Shown: positions 17,301 to 24,871, numbered from the stretch's first letter. The stretch: 64,000 bases of DNA from Colimorpha sp045640985 (GCA_045640985.1 JAZUFZ010000001.1:1-64000), one strand, 5' to 3'. A program made the numbers and translations. Notes: generated by a model from the letters alone, not told the origin.

Positions 17301-19875
17301 TCCGGAAAGTGTTGCGTTTGTAGAGGCCTCAAGTTCTACGGCAACAGTTACCGTGACGGATGCAGCCAACACTTCCTGGAAGATATACTATAAAGCTACC
17401 GGTGATACTTTGATGAACGTTGTGGCAACCACACCTACTGTTGAACTGACAGGTCTTTTGCCCAACACCCAGTATCAGTGCTATGCCGTAGCCCTCTGTG
17501 AGAATGGCGGTGAAAGTTACCCAACCGCTACGATTACCTTCCGCACTACCTGCAGCGAACTGGAAATTCCGATTGTTGAAAGTTTCGAGAACTGGAACAA
17601 CGGATGCTGGACCAGAAACAATGCTGCTAAGTTTGCAGTGGTTACAACGGAAGCTTATTCCGGTTCCAAGTCTCTGAAGATTGCCTCTTCAAGCACCAGC
17701 AGCCGTGCTATCCTTGCTACTCCTCCAATTGCTGACGATATTGACGGATTGAACTTCACTATGGCAGTGAAAGCAAACGGAGAAGGCAGTATCAAGGTGG
17801 GCGTTATGACCACCCCGACAACGGCTAATACCTTCTCTACGATGGCTAACATCAATGTCAATAACGAATGGCAGATCGTAGAGATTCCTTTGAGCAACTA
17901 TGCCGGTGATGGTCACTATATCGCCATTATGTCAGAATCTGCGGTAGATATTTATGTGGACAGTCTCTTGATTGATAATGATGATCGTTGCTACCGTCCG
18001 TTCAATATTTCAGTAAATCCGGGTTCTGAAACGGCAACCGTCAGCTGGAATCCAAACGGTGCAACCAATTTTGAGGTAGAGTGCTGCCTGGCAGGACTCC
18101 TTCCAGGAGAAGGCTATCATGTAGATGTTGCCAATGCTTCTATGGCAACCGTTCAGGATCTTATTCCTCAGACCTCATACGATGTATATGTAAGATCCAA
18201 TTGTGGCGATTCCTATAGCGAATGGTCTCAGGCCGTTCACTTTACCACTGCCTGCGGTGTTATCAGCACCTATCCATACACACAGGACTTCACCGATGTG
18301 GCTGGCGCTACTACCTATGATACTCCCGGTCCTCTGCCAGACTGCTGGGGCGCATACAGCAATGGTACAAACAGTGCGTTTGTTCCACATGTCACCAGTT
18401 CCGGTTCCTATCATTATGGCCACGGAAACAGTCTTACCTTTACCTCCGGAGATGAGGAATATGGTAATGTGAAGTATGTATATCTGCCGATGTTCGATAC
18501 GGCAATGAGCAATCTTCAGATTTCCTTCTGGTACGGTATGGAAAACATTACCAAAGGAACGCTTTCGGTGGGATATATGACCAGTGAGAACGTTTCATCC
18601 TTCTCAAGTGTCCGTGACCTTACCAGTTACAGCGGATCAACAGGTGGTCATACCGATTCCGTTCAGTTTACCAATGCTCCCGCAAATGCCAAGTATATCG
18701 CTTTCAAATGGGCTCATAGTTCAAGTTACTACTCCTGTGGCATTGATGATATCGTTGTAAAGGTAATCAACAATGGAACGGGTCAGGATACGACCATCGT
18801 CGAGGATTGTCCTCAGCCGCTCAATGTCCAGAGTACGCCGTCCGCCAACAGCTGTCTGCTTACATGGACCGGCTCTGGTGTCGGCTATCAGGTAGGCCTG
18901 CGCAGGGACGACAGCCAGTATCAGTATTTCACGGTTATTGACACGTTCTACACCTTCACTCCGCTCCAGATGAACACGCAGTACAGTTATTGTGTCCGTC
19001 AGATATGCGGTCTGGGCGATACCTCATCCGCTGTATTCGGTTCATTTGTTACTACCGAAATCACCTGTCCTCAGACTACAGGCCTGCAGGTTACCTCCAC
19101 GGGTCAGGATTATGCCATCGTGACATGGAATGCCAATCCAGAGGTTTCCCGTTGGGAACTGCATCTCTATTCCAACACATACGACTTCTACGACACGCTG
19201 ACCAATAATACGGCAACCCTCTACGATCTTGAAGGCGGTGTACTTTATTCCGTAGCGGTACGTTCGCTCTGCTCGGATGAACTTACCGGTGACTGGTGCG
19301 AACCTGTTGCCATCTACCTCAGCGCTGGTTGTCCTCCGGTAGATAATGTTACAGTATCGGACATCACTTCCAATAGCGCTTCCGTGGATTGGGTAAGTGT
19401 GGCATCCGTCTCCCAGTGGGAGTTGAAGTATGGCCTTCACGGCACCTCCATCGATGCCTGCAGCCGTGTTGTCGTGGGTAACCATCCTCAGGTAATCCAC
19501 AATCTCCAGGCCAATACCCAGTACGATGTATATGTTCGCAGCATCTGCAGCAGTACCGAATATGGCGACTGGTCTCCCGTTACCACCTTCTCCACTACCC
19601 ACGCACAGGGTATTGATGATGTGGAAAGTGAAGCCGTTGTGACGATCAGTCCTAATCCCGCATCTGAGGCAGCTCGTATTGCCGTAAGCGGTGTCCAGGG
19701 CGACCTGACCATTGTCATTCTTGACATGAGCGGCCGCGAAGTTGTCATGCAGGAACTCTATTGCGACAACGGTTGCGTCTATACTATGGATGTTACCAGT
19801 CTTGCCAAGGGTACCTATTTCGTACGCATCGCTGGCGCCAATACCAATGCTATCCGTAAACTCGTTATTTACTAA
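11317..19875 (+). CDS. Giant fibronectin III / jelly-roll surface protein with T9SS type A sorting domain
   Basis: 2852 residues. Signal peptide MKTLRNLLMTAAMLIFAFSATAQ. Visible architecture: an N-terminal beta domain (about 23-203) with a second related copy near 650-830; many FN3 domains (pattern: C-x-P, SWN/SWT, YTVAVRHLC-type strands) from about 204 onward; and seven 'choice-of-anchor J'/MAM-like modules beginning near 289, 1018, 1290, 1552, 1819, 2079 and 2314. Each of these opens with an F(E/D)-x(n)-W motif and ends with DN(I/V) strands, then an FN3. The last ~88 residues (ISPNPASEAAR, DMSGREV, LAKGTYFVRI) are a T9SS type A signal. Such proteins are secreted and anchored on the outer surface and generally bind carbohydrate or protein ligands; the ligand is unknown. 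hisS starts 15 bases after the stop. Confidence 0.9.
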   Translation: MKTLRNLLMTAAMLIFAFSATAQSVRVEVGTPSGTADKAPFYNSGKAGTVQMLYSASEIGMEGTIDTLWFYCSTPGELTDTMLRVYMGQTELTQNVGGMPSANTFLAENEVSLVYSASSFTHPTAAGWVPIVLDNPFEYDGAHNLAVIVMSKRVAAVSSIKYATYSKTNGVLYRTVAGTYPPGGSASLLSTLPVVRFSISATSCSRPTGLAVSDIQPYSALLSWNQSGNFEVKVSTEGVEDRMLTVTDGSSIQLSGLTDNTAYTVAVRHLCDGETSSWSTIQFTTALEFGSVPYECNFDDIELNRSWVLNNGGCLNKWCIGEAAYEGESGKSLYISNDHGVSNVYTNTSQGLVYAQRPITIDEDGDYLISFDWHGANTNRSYMRVALVPFDETLTPAATMQNINIHNGIMLDNGPIYGSDAWSHYNGASASSVPAGNYYLVFAWTNLGQTSETLATAVDNVVLERSECGGVSSIELASVTGTTAELELVSAYGEDFMICYRKAGTTGRYDTLYSSSPALIENLESRTRYEVMAYTDCGDAGMGVRGMSFQFSTIATCLNITGVSVSNITTNGATISWTVEPGMDEIVNEYVLTIWRGSSLSMEFTTNETSFDVEDLREFTDYNVTVTAVCDEGNSVVTGETTFMTSCSSGSLPVELTGMLHDNHNVPLNEYYNYGYHQMLYLSSELGGARTIDSIGFQAYISNSYIHNRTFTMYMAHTSETSLDSFLGNLQFTEVFSGSYTFTNGWNMIPLQNMFSYNGTDNLIIAIDDNSGSYTSSYMYFYYSTVAGRCYTAYQDNVDLEPHSPSATLASNEMALSVRPNMKLPGGCEVSYSCEAPTVSVDEVTETSVGLRWTPGGSEEAWNVMYREVGTQEWVMALEEVSDAEVYVEDLEPNTDYEIRVIALCGGGDEGVATVRVHTYSFCPELIGLQTYYIVSDSIGVQWSLNRSTSLNVPDSYTVAIYNASGEEIESSSVEDTSYMFENLEPLTHYTVMVVSDCPEGSSDTLTLNVTTAEWYDPESVIYRETFENVSTLGDWTLANGTATNQWYIGNAVAYSGNKSLYISDYNGETNTYDISTECNTYAYVPVTFDMSGLYHIEFNWKSVGELNWDYISVGLISTSEMDEHPLSGADSRVTMTPTINITGNTTLSNGYGWQTYSSDFPVDIQGIYYLTFAWNNDDSQGVQPPAAIDNIMIRARQLDLCDAPDSVAVSNLDVHGATLTIYGEEEAGYQIVYKSTRETTYDTVETYSNTYTFENLMTNTVYEGMAYTLCAEGGASRFFVPFSFTLTDPESVIFTCDFESSGESSNWTLVNGTSTNHWMIGSGTYAGTEGQSLFITNNGSDNVYTINSTAAVWALRNITIPEDGIYQFVYDWKCAGESSFDYLKAYVIPSTTTPISGDYLDPEGSVRLFPGERLNLSGVWQTQESEVMLEAGTYKIAFLWRNDGSQGTLPPAAVDNISIRTIQTFSCSRPTSVTVSDATLTTATLEIESSSTENFMILYKADGAYSYDTVRSASPCTLTNLLPHTDYTGLVYSDCGEGDYSMSGMPFSFYTTLYMTMPFSEDFERTSLDEWVLENGTLTNKWYHGTAASNGEGTKGLYISNTNGSTNAYNNGSTSTVYAYVPINITTAGDYNYSYDWRCYGESSYDYMKVALVPDSYTPTAGTSTPSFPTNSILLHSTEYINQQNTWQTQSGMFTLTTPGAYNLVIVWRNDGSQGSGPAAIDNIVIAGDRCPAPISINVSDVTENSATVTVENGESDSVMLLFKPQTETVWDTIITGTTYTLENLTIHTGYQLKAYNYCGADGMSLNAVSTEFITLCGAISVIPWECGFEGMAWVSASNNLQYPECWSGTNAANNNSYWAKSTSDFSHQGQYAAMFKCNNSDTAVASNDMLIMPTFVLTGNNELMFYARGKGSRNHSRLQVRANSGSGYTSLPITNNQGISSNILDMTSDSYSEYTVNLGDMEGNVQLAFVVDGNSSDIYIDDVVLRERAACDAPESVAFVEASSSTATVTVTDAANTSWKIYYKATGDTLMNVVATTPTVELTGLLPNTQYQCYAVALCENGGESYPTATITFRTTCSELEIPIVESFENWNNGCWTRNNAAKFAVVTTEAYSGSKSLKIASSSTSSRAILATPPIADDIDGLNFTMAVKANGEGSIKVGVMTTPTTANTFSTMANINVNNEWQIVEIPLSNYAGDGHYIAIMSESAVDIYVDSLLIDNDDRCYRPFNISVNPGSETATVSWNPNGATNFEVECCLAGLLPGEGYHVDVANASMATVQDLIPQTSYDVYVRSNCGDSYSEWSQAVHFTTACGVISTYPYTQDFTDVAGATTYDTPGPLPDCWGAYSNGTNSAFVPHVTSSGSYHYGHGNSLTFTSGDEEYGNVKYVYLPMFDTAMSNLQISFWYGMENITKGTLSVGYMTSENVSSFSSVRDLTSYSGSTGGHTDSVQFTNAPANAKYIAFKWAHSSSYYSCGIDDIVVKVINNGTGQDTTIVEDCPQPLNVQSTPSANSCLLTWTGSGVGYQVGLRRDDSQYQYFTVIDTFYTFTPLQMNTQYSYCVRQICGLGDTSSAVFGSFVTTEITCPQTTGLQVTSTGQDYAIVTWNANPEVSRWELHLYSNTYDFYDTLTNNTATLYDLEGGVLYSVAVRSLCSDELTGDWCEPVAIYLSAGCPPVDNVTVSDITSNSASVDWVSVASVSQWELKYGLHGTSIDACSRVVVGNHPQVIHNLQANTQYDVYVRSICSSTEYGDWSPVTTFSTTHAQGIDDVESEAVVTISPNPASEAARIAVSGVQGDLTIVILDMSGREVVMQELYCDNGCVYTMDVTSLAKGTYFVRIAGANTNAIRKLVIY

Positions 19876-19890
19876 TATGACTATCATACA

Positions 19891-21240
19891 ATGAAGTGCA
19901 GTATTCCAAAAGGAACCCGCGACTTTTCGCCCCTTGAGATGGCGCGTCGCAACTATATCTTTGACACAATACGCGAGGTATTCAAACTCTATGGGTTTGA
20001 ACCCATCGAAACACCCTCTATCGAAAACCTCTCCACGCTTATGGGTAAGTATGGAGAGGAGGGGGATAAACTTCTCTTCAAGGTCCTCAACTCGGGGGAC
20101 TTTATGAAAGATGTGGACTTTAACCAGGATTATCACAAGGTCGCCCCGCAGATCTGCGAACGTGGCCTGCGCTATGACCTGACTGTCCCGTTTGCAAGGT
20201 TTGTCGTGCAGCACCGCGACCAGATAACGTTCCCCTTCCGCCGCTATCAGCTCCAGCCCGTATGGCGCGCCGACCGTCCCCAGAAAGGGCGTTATCGCGA
20301 GTTTTATCAGTGCGATGCCGATATGATCGGTTCGGAATCCCTGCTCAATGAACTGGAACTGGTTCAGATGGTCGATGAAGTCTTCCATCGTCTGGGAATC
20401 TCCGTGACGCTCAAAATCAACAACCGCAAGATTCTTGCCGGTATCGCTGAACTTATCGGAGCCCCGGACAAATTGGTCGATATTACGGTCGCTATCGATA
20501 AGCTTGACAAGATTGGTCTTGAGAACGTCCAGTCGGAACTCTCCGAACGAGGACTCTCTCCGGAGCAGATTCTTGCCCTGAATCCTGTATTTGAACTTCA
20601 GGGAACGCCAGAACAGCAGATCTCCCGCTTGAGAACATTGTTCCAGAACGTCGAAATCGGCCTTAAAGGTGTAGAAGAACTGGACACTTTATTCGCACTT
20701 ATACGCGATGCCAGCATCCGGTGCAAGGTCGATCTGGACCTGACGCTGGCTCGCGGATTGAACTACTATACCGGTGCTATCTTTGAGGTTAAGGCCAACG
20801 ATGTGGCTATGGGGTCTATCAGCGGCGGCGGCCGTTACGATAACCTTACCGGCATTTTCGGTATGCCCGATGTCAGCGGTGTCGGCATCAGTTTCGGCGC
20901 AGACCGGATTTATGATGTCCTTACCGAACTCGACAAGTTCCCCGAGCATCTCGAACAGTCCGCCCAGGTCCTGTTTATCAATTTCGGCCCTCAGGAGCAG
21001 ACCCATTGCATCCGGTATGCCTCACGGCTGCGCAGCGAAGGTGTCGCTACCCTGGTTTATCCTGAACCAGCCAAGATGAAGAAACAGATGGAGTTTGCCA
21101 ATAAAAAGAATATTCCGTTTGTTGTGCTTCTCGGTGAGGAAGAAATCAGCAGCGAAACACTTACTGTCAAGAATATGCTTACCGGAGAACAGCTGAAACT
21201 CTCCATTGAACAGACCATAGAACTGATCAAGAATGCGTAG
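19891..21240 (+). CDS. hisS: Histidyl-tRNA synthetase
   Basis: 449 residues. Class II aminoacyl-tRNA synthetase: motif 1 region KGTRDFSPLEMARR, motif 2 RYDLTVPFARF ... FRRYQLQPVWRADRPQKGRYREFYQCDAD, the histidine-specific LARGLNYYTGAIFE and GSISGGGRYDNL, and a C-terminal anticodon-binding domain (from about 350). It charges tRNA-His. It lies only 15 bases downstream of the giant surface gene with no separate promoter consensus in that gap, so its transcription may depend on the giant's promoter or on one inside the giant's 3' end. The next gene overlaps its stop. Confidence 0.96.
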   Translation: MKCSIPKGTRDFSPLEMARRNYIFDTIREVFKLYGFEPIETPSIENLSTLMGKYGEEGDKLLFKVLNSGDFMKDVDFNQDYHKVAPQICERGLRYDLTVPFARFVVQHRDQITFPFRRYQLQPVWRADRPQKGRYREFYQCDADMIGSESLLNELELVQMVDEVFHRLGISVTLKINNRKILAGIAELIGAPDKLVDITVAIDKLDKIGLENVQSELSERGLSPEQILALNPVFELQGTPEQQISRLRTLFQNVEIGLKGVEELDTLFALIRDASIRCKVDLDLTLARGLNYYTGAIFEVKANDVAMGSISGGGRYDNLTGIFGMPDVSGVGISFGADRIYDVLTELDKFPEHLEQSAQVLFINFGPQEQTHCIRYASRLRSEGVATLVYPEPAKMKKQMEFANKKNIPFVVLLGEEEISSETLTVKNMLTGEQLKLSIEQTIELIKNA

Positions 21241-22465
21241 CGTTCACCTGATATCCCTGCTTCTGCTGTGCCTGATGTTTCCTTTCGGCCGCGTTCAGGC
21301 ACAGGATACCGTTGCCCTCAATACGGTATTTTATCATGATTATGCGGCACCCGACAGCACTTCGGGCTATCTTCCCGACAGTGTTCAGGCGATGATACAG
21401 CAGTGCCTTTTCCAGATAGATTCGCTCCAGCAGCGTCAGCAGTGGCTTGAGCGTCGTCTTGACCGTACCTCCCATCATCGCGACTCCCTCCTGATAACCA
21501 ACGAGCGGTTCCAGAAGGAACTCCAGCAGAAGAACGACTTGCTGGAGCAGCAGGTCCGTGCCATGCAGGAGAAAGAACAGCTCTTTTCCGAGAAGGAGGA
21601 ACTCTATAAGGCGGCTGTGGCTAATTCCAATACCGACAAGGCACAGCTGGAATGGGAAGTCCAGAACAAGAATATCAGCATCGAAGCCAAGGCACGCGAG
21701 ATATCGTATCTCCAGCGGGACATAGATGCCAAAACCCAGACCCTCACAGCCCAGAAAGAGGATTATGACCGCCTTACCCGTGAGCGGGACCGTTACCGTC
21801 AGCTCGTGGATTCGCTCCGGGCTCAGGTCCGCAGTGCCGAACTGGAGAACGTCCGCAAGGAGGAAGCCAACAAATATCTCCAGCAGAAAGCCAAGGAAGC
21901 CGAAGAAAAACAGCAGATACTCACCAGCAAGAAGAAGAAGGTCCGCCCCATTCAGGGCATAGCCATGCGAATGTTCCGTACGCCCGACTGGGAAATCATA
22001 CTTACCCCCGAAGTCATCGATGGTGCTACCACCTACGTGAAGACTGCCCGCAACCGCAATGCGGGCAATGTGGAGTTTGATTTCGTCACCGGAGCCTCCG
22101 TCATGCTGTGGGACCTCACCCGGTATTTCGATGGGTCGGCACGTGATACCTCACGCACAATCCTCGCCGCAGCACCGCGTTTCGACCAGACGTTTGCTTA
22201 CGACATAGGGTTTTATGTCGGTTTCGGAGGTACCAATCTTTTCAAGAACTTCTACGTGGGCCCCAGTTTCCGTTTTATGGATTTCTTCTATCTCACGCTT
22301 GGGGTCAATCTTTGCGAATATGAACTGCTCGATGAGCGGTATTCCCAAGGACAGCAGATTGATTCTGGACTTACGCTTGACAACATCACCGCCAAGGCCT
22401 GGAAAGTGAAACCATTTATCGCCTTCAATATTGACCTGGATTTCCTCTCCTATATCAAAAAGTAA
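21233..22465 (+). CDS. Exported coiled-coil protein with predicted outer-membrane C-terminus, unknown function
   Basis: 410 residues. Signal peptide MRSVHLISLLLLCLMFPFGRVQA. Residues about 55-235 are a long Glu/Gln/Lys-rich coiled coil. A basic linker (SKKKKVRP) follows, then a ~165-residue C-terminal region of alternating beta strands rich in aromatic and glycine residues (FDFVTGASVML, IGFYVGFGGTNLF, FYVGPSFRFMDFFYLTLGV) ending FNIDLDFLSYIKK. This suggests a small outer-membrane barrel or barrel-like domain. The ATG overlaps the hisS stop by 8 bases, suggesting translational coupling. I do not recognise a named family. Confidence 0.75.
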   Translation: MRSVHLISLLLLCLMFPFGRVQAQDTVALNTVFYHDYAAPDSTSGYLPDSVQAMIQQCLFQIDSLQQRQQWLERRLDRTSHHRDSLLITNERFQKELQQKNDLLEQQVRAMQEKEQLFSEKEELYKAAVANSNTDKAQLEWEVQNKNISIEAKAREISYLQRDIDAKTQTLTAQKEDYDRLTRERDRYRQLVDSLRAQVRSAELENVRKEEANKYLQQKAKEAEEKQQILTSKKKKVRPIQGIAMRMFRTPDWEIILTPEVIDGATTYVKTARNRNAGNVEFDFVTGASVMLWDLTRYFDGSARDTSRTILAAAPRFDQTFAYDIGFYVGFGGTNLFKNFYVGPSFRFMDFFYLTLGVNLCEYELLDERYSQGQQIDSGLTLDNITAKAWKVKPFIAFNIDLDFLSYIKK

Positions 22466-22501
22466 GCGCCGGCTAAGTTTCTTTTTTGACATAATGAGGG
22501 G

Positions 22502-22780
22502 TTAGAGAGGTTTGAAAGGTTTAAGGAGTTTGAGAGATTGGAGGAGTTTAAGAGGTTTGAGGTTTGAGGTTTGAGGTTTGAACCTTGAACCTTGGAACCT
22601 GGAACTTGAACCTTGAACCTTGGAACCTTGGAACTTGGAACTTGGAACTTGAAACGTGTCCCTTATTTGAATCTTTACGCAGTATGTCGATGAACGCTCG
22701 AAATCGTGCGGGGGGGCCGGCTTTCCCGTCTTGATTTCGGATGCAAAGTTACGAACTCTTTCCGACATCAGGTGCCGATT
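22502..22780 (-). repeat. Composite repeat element, copy 2 (inverted relative to copy 1)
   Basis: Reading on the minus strand: core (about 22780-22657) identical to copy 1 except for seven instead of six C in the C-run, with -7-like TAACTTTG at 22751-22744; then a 7-mer array (AAGTTCC, AAGGTTC, AAACCTC, AAACTCC-type units) down to about 22502. No strong terminator is seen after this copy. With copy 1 it brackets 22.5 kb in opposite orientation. A 95-residue reading runs through core and array but is lost in copy 1. Confidence 0.85.
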
Positions 22781-22835
22781 TGGTGTCAAACCGGTGCCGA
22801 ACTGGTGCTGATTCGGTGCTGAACTGGTGCTAATT
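22770..22835. repeat. 11-bp tandem repeat array, six units
   Basis: Six consecutive 11-mers: AGGTGCCGATT, TGGTGTCAAAC, CGGTGCCGAAC, TGGTGCTGATT, CGGTGCTGAAC, TGGTGCTAATT. It abuts the core of repeat copy 2 on the side where copy 1 has 10-mers. The spacing is about one helical turn. Confidence 0.85.
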
Positions 22836-22869
22836 GTATCATCAAGGGGGCTGACCCTTTGATGATACA
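22835..22869. repeat. Perfect 11-bp inverted repeat hairpin
   Basis: TGTATCATCAA (22835-22845) and TTGATGATACA (22859-22869) enclose GGGGGCTGACCCT, which can pair further through GGG/CCC. It directly follows the 11-mer array. Confidence 0.7.
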
Positions 22870-23353
22870 GAGGCGGGTAACTCCGTTTTTCCGTCGGAGT
22901 AACGTCGGGGCAACGCCGTATATCTTTCGGGTTCCAGAGGGAGTTATCAGGGTGATACCCGGGAGATACCCGGGCGGAACCTCACAGAGGCTTCGCGCCA
23001 AGCGGAGCGGAGCGACCGCGCGAAGGCGGGCCAAACAGAGGCTGTGTCAAGTCGCGAAAGATCCCTGCGGATTTCCGCGGCCGGATAGGACAGTTTACTC
23101 CACTTCCCGCCACTATCCTCCGCAGATTAGCCGTTTGCCCTCAATTGTTGAAAATTTTTCAACGCCTGTTTTTTCGCAAAAATGGGAAGCCGAACCTGTA
23201 ACTGGAGCATTTTCCCCACTTATGTGCCCTTTTCATACCCCGATTTGAGGCATTCTGACCCCTTGCCGAGCTCCGGCATCTTGTGGGAAGTGGGTTTTGT
23301 AATGTCGTATTTCATTGTAGTTGTGCTTTTTAGAGAAAATCTGAGTTGTAAAG
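22870..23353. other. Gene-free, structure-rich intergenic stretch
   Basis: No gene is supported. It holds short inverted repeats: ACTCCG/CGGAGT near 22880-22903 and CTTCGCGC/GCGCGAAG near 22989-23027. It also holds direct repeats of ACAGAGGCT near 22982 and 23035 and GATACCCGGGAGATACCCGGG near 22953. Open frames here are GC-biased shadows without recognisable protein sequence. Confidence 0.4.
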
Positions 23354-23503
23354 TGTCTTCAGTCTTCAGTCTTCAATCCCATTTTTGAGGGTATCACTAT
23401 TTCTTCAAACACCCTATAACTATCTATATATTAGTTAGTTAAGTAGTATATAAAGAAGATTTGTATATCCATTTTTTGGATTGAAGACTGAAGACTGAAG
23501 ACA
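23354..23503. mobile_element. MITE-like element with 26-bp perfect terminal inverted repeats
   Basis: The left end (23354-23379) is three overlapping GTCTTCA units followed by ATCC; the right end (23478-23503) is its exact reverse complement. The 98-base interior is AT-rich, has no open frame and contains TATA-like alternations. GTTGT occurs close to both outer ends (23345-23349 and 23504-23508), but four bases separate it from the left end, so it is not a clean target duplication. Confidence 0.6.
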
Positions 23504-23520
23504 GTTGTTTATCCGGTTAC

Positions 23521-23990
23521 TCTTTGTCTAAGAGGCAGTTGAGTGCCTGGCTGAGTTATTCGACTACCGTCTCATGACTTCTCCTTGGCGGTTCTTTTGT
23601 AAAATCCTTTACCGGGAAGTCCCCGGTGAGATAGGTAGCCTTGAGGTTGAGACGGAGCCTGCCCTCTTCGCTACAGGTAAACGGTGAGGTATCGGCTGTT
23701 GAATATCTGGAGAGTGTGTTTGCCCTTGGAGGGGCGAGCGGTGGAATGCGCTTCGCAGTCGCGGAGGAGCTGTGTCAGTACATCAAGCGGCTGGGAAGAT
23801 ACGTTCATAAAGGCCGTGGCAGGCCAACTGGAATACTGTGAAGGTGATCAACAAAGAGCGGCTGACACCATTGAACTGCATATTGACGGTATCTTGACAT
23901 ACTATGACTACCGGATCTTTATTGGGAAAGAGGAAGGCAACCTACGCAAAGTCATGATAAAAAATGTTAAAAAAATGTCATGATCAAAAA
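23521..23990. other. Possible decayed coding sequence, not identified
   Basis: Several short frames look protein-like but none is intact. On the minus strand one reading starts at an ATG near 23809 (MNVSSQPLDVLTQLLRD) and stops near 23675, and a second frame continues with SEEGRLRLNLKATYLTGDFP to a stop near 23558. On the plus strand a frame ends near 23983 with IELHIDGILTYYDYRIFIG. The overlap of plausible frames suggests a frameshifted remnant. Its 3' end holds GTCATGAT twice (23951 and 23977) just before the promoter at 23998. Confidence 0.3.
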
Positions 23991-23997
23991 AAATATG

Positions 23998-24005
23998 TAT
24001 CTTTG
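23998..24005 (+). promoter_or_regulatory. -7 element upstream of the orphan UDG-like gene
   Basis: TATCTTTG followed by CATTC matches the consensus; the -33 position is weak (ATGT). Two GTCATGAT repeats 26 bases apart (23951, 23977), each containing palindromic TCATGA, lie just upstream and could bind a regulator. Confidence 0.65.
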
Positions 24006-24067
24006 CATTCAGGTGTAGGTGGGAAGCGTCCAACTGTCCTCTCCGTCGAACATCTACGAACAAAAAA

Positions 24068-24871
24068 ATGTTAAGTTTTAGAGGATTGATACAAAAAAGT
24101 CAGATAATGAAATACGAAGAAATCATTGAAAATTACCACACATTAGACAAAAAAATCAAGTATCGCAAAGAATTACTCAATAAGATATCAAACATTCTTG
24201 ACAGAGGGTATGTTTGTTGTAACAATGACAATGTATGTAATTCTCCTATTTTTTTGCTCACTGGTATTAATCCATCATTTTCAGAAAAAGAACCTGAACC
24301 TGCAAGAGAATATACATTTGCAGAAGCCAAGGGCCGCTATTGGAGTAAGAAACAGCAGCAATTTGGAGATTTGAAAGGCTCTATGGCATATATGGATTTG
24401 TTCCCTATCCGAGAAAGACATCAACAAGGTGGATTTGAAAAAGTATTTAGAGAAGCAAATGATATCAAAGCCGAATTTCTTGAGATTACTCAGATGGCTA
24501 TTGAAGATATGTCTCCTAAAATGATCATACATGCTAATAGAGATTCTATGTATTATTGGGGAATAAAGAAATATGGTGGTGGAAATGACGCAGAGAATCC
24601 GTGGATGGGTTATACGGTTGAAAGGCTTACAAGGCAGAATACTCCAGACCTTCCTCAATGTATGACAGACGAGAAGCTGGTTAGATTTCCTCTTTACAAG
24701 ATATTGGGCTTGACAGACTCTCCCAAAAGAATTAATTCTGATAAGATTAAACAGACCAATCTTACCTATATAATGGAATATGTAATGGAATACAGAAGAA
24801 AGGAAGATAAAGATAAATGGCTATATAAACCAGGCGAATGGCAGAAAATATCTGAGTGGTTAAACAGATAG
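24068..24871 (+). CDS. Hypothetical protein with uracil-DNA-glycosylase-like motifs
   Basis: 267 residues from the ATG at 24068, or 254 from the ATG at 24107 (MKYEEIIENYHTL), which looks the more natural start. Visible motifs: FLLTGINPSFSE (about 68-79), AYMDLFPIRE (about 114-123) and MIIHANRDSMYYWG (about 156-169). A G-x-NP-S loop, a D-x-FP strand and a C-terminal strand-loop in this order recall the uracil-DNA glycosylase superfamily, but I cannot assign a family. The gene is clearly more AT-rich than its neighbours, stands alone in a repeat-rich islet and has its own promoter: signs of horizontal transfer. Confidence 0.6.
   Translation: MLSFRGLIQKSQIMKYEEIIENYHTLDKKIKYRKELLNKISNILDRGYVCCNNDNVCNSPIFLLTGINPSFSEKEPEPAREYTFAEAKGRYWSKKQQQFGDLKGSMAYMDLFPIRERHQQGGFEKVFREANDIKAEFLEITQMAIEDMSPKMIIHANRDSMYYWGIKKYGGGNDAENPWMGYTVERLTRQNTPDLPQCMTDEKLVRFPLYKILGLTDSPKRINSDKIKQTNLTYIMEYVMEYRRKEDKDKWLYKPGEWQKISEWLNR

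Noticed and set aside
19042..20388. 448-codon open frame on the minus strand across the giant gene end and hisS
   Set aside because: It crosses two well-supported genes and shows no family motif; a codon-bias shadow.
22502..22789. 95-codon minus-strand frame across repeat copy 2
   Set aside because: The equivalent frame in copy 1 is broken by a one-base change in the C-run, and most of the frame is a 7-mer array; more likely non-coding.
22859..23248. 129-codon plus-strand frame in the islet
   Set aside because: Arg-rich composition from inverted repeats and no recognisable motif.
23345..23508. Target-site duplication GTTGT around the MITE-like element
   Set aside because: Four bases separate the left GTTGT from the inverted repeat, so it is not a clean flanking duplication.
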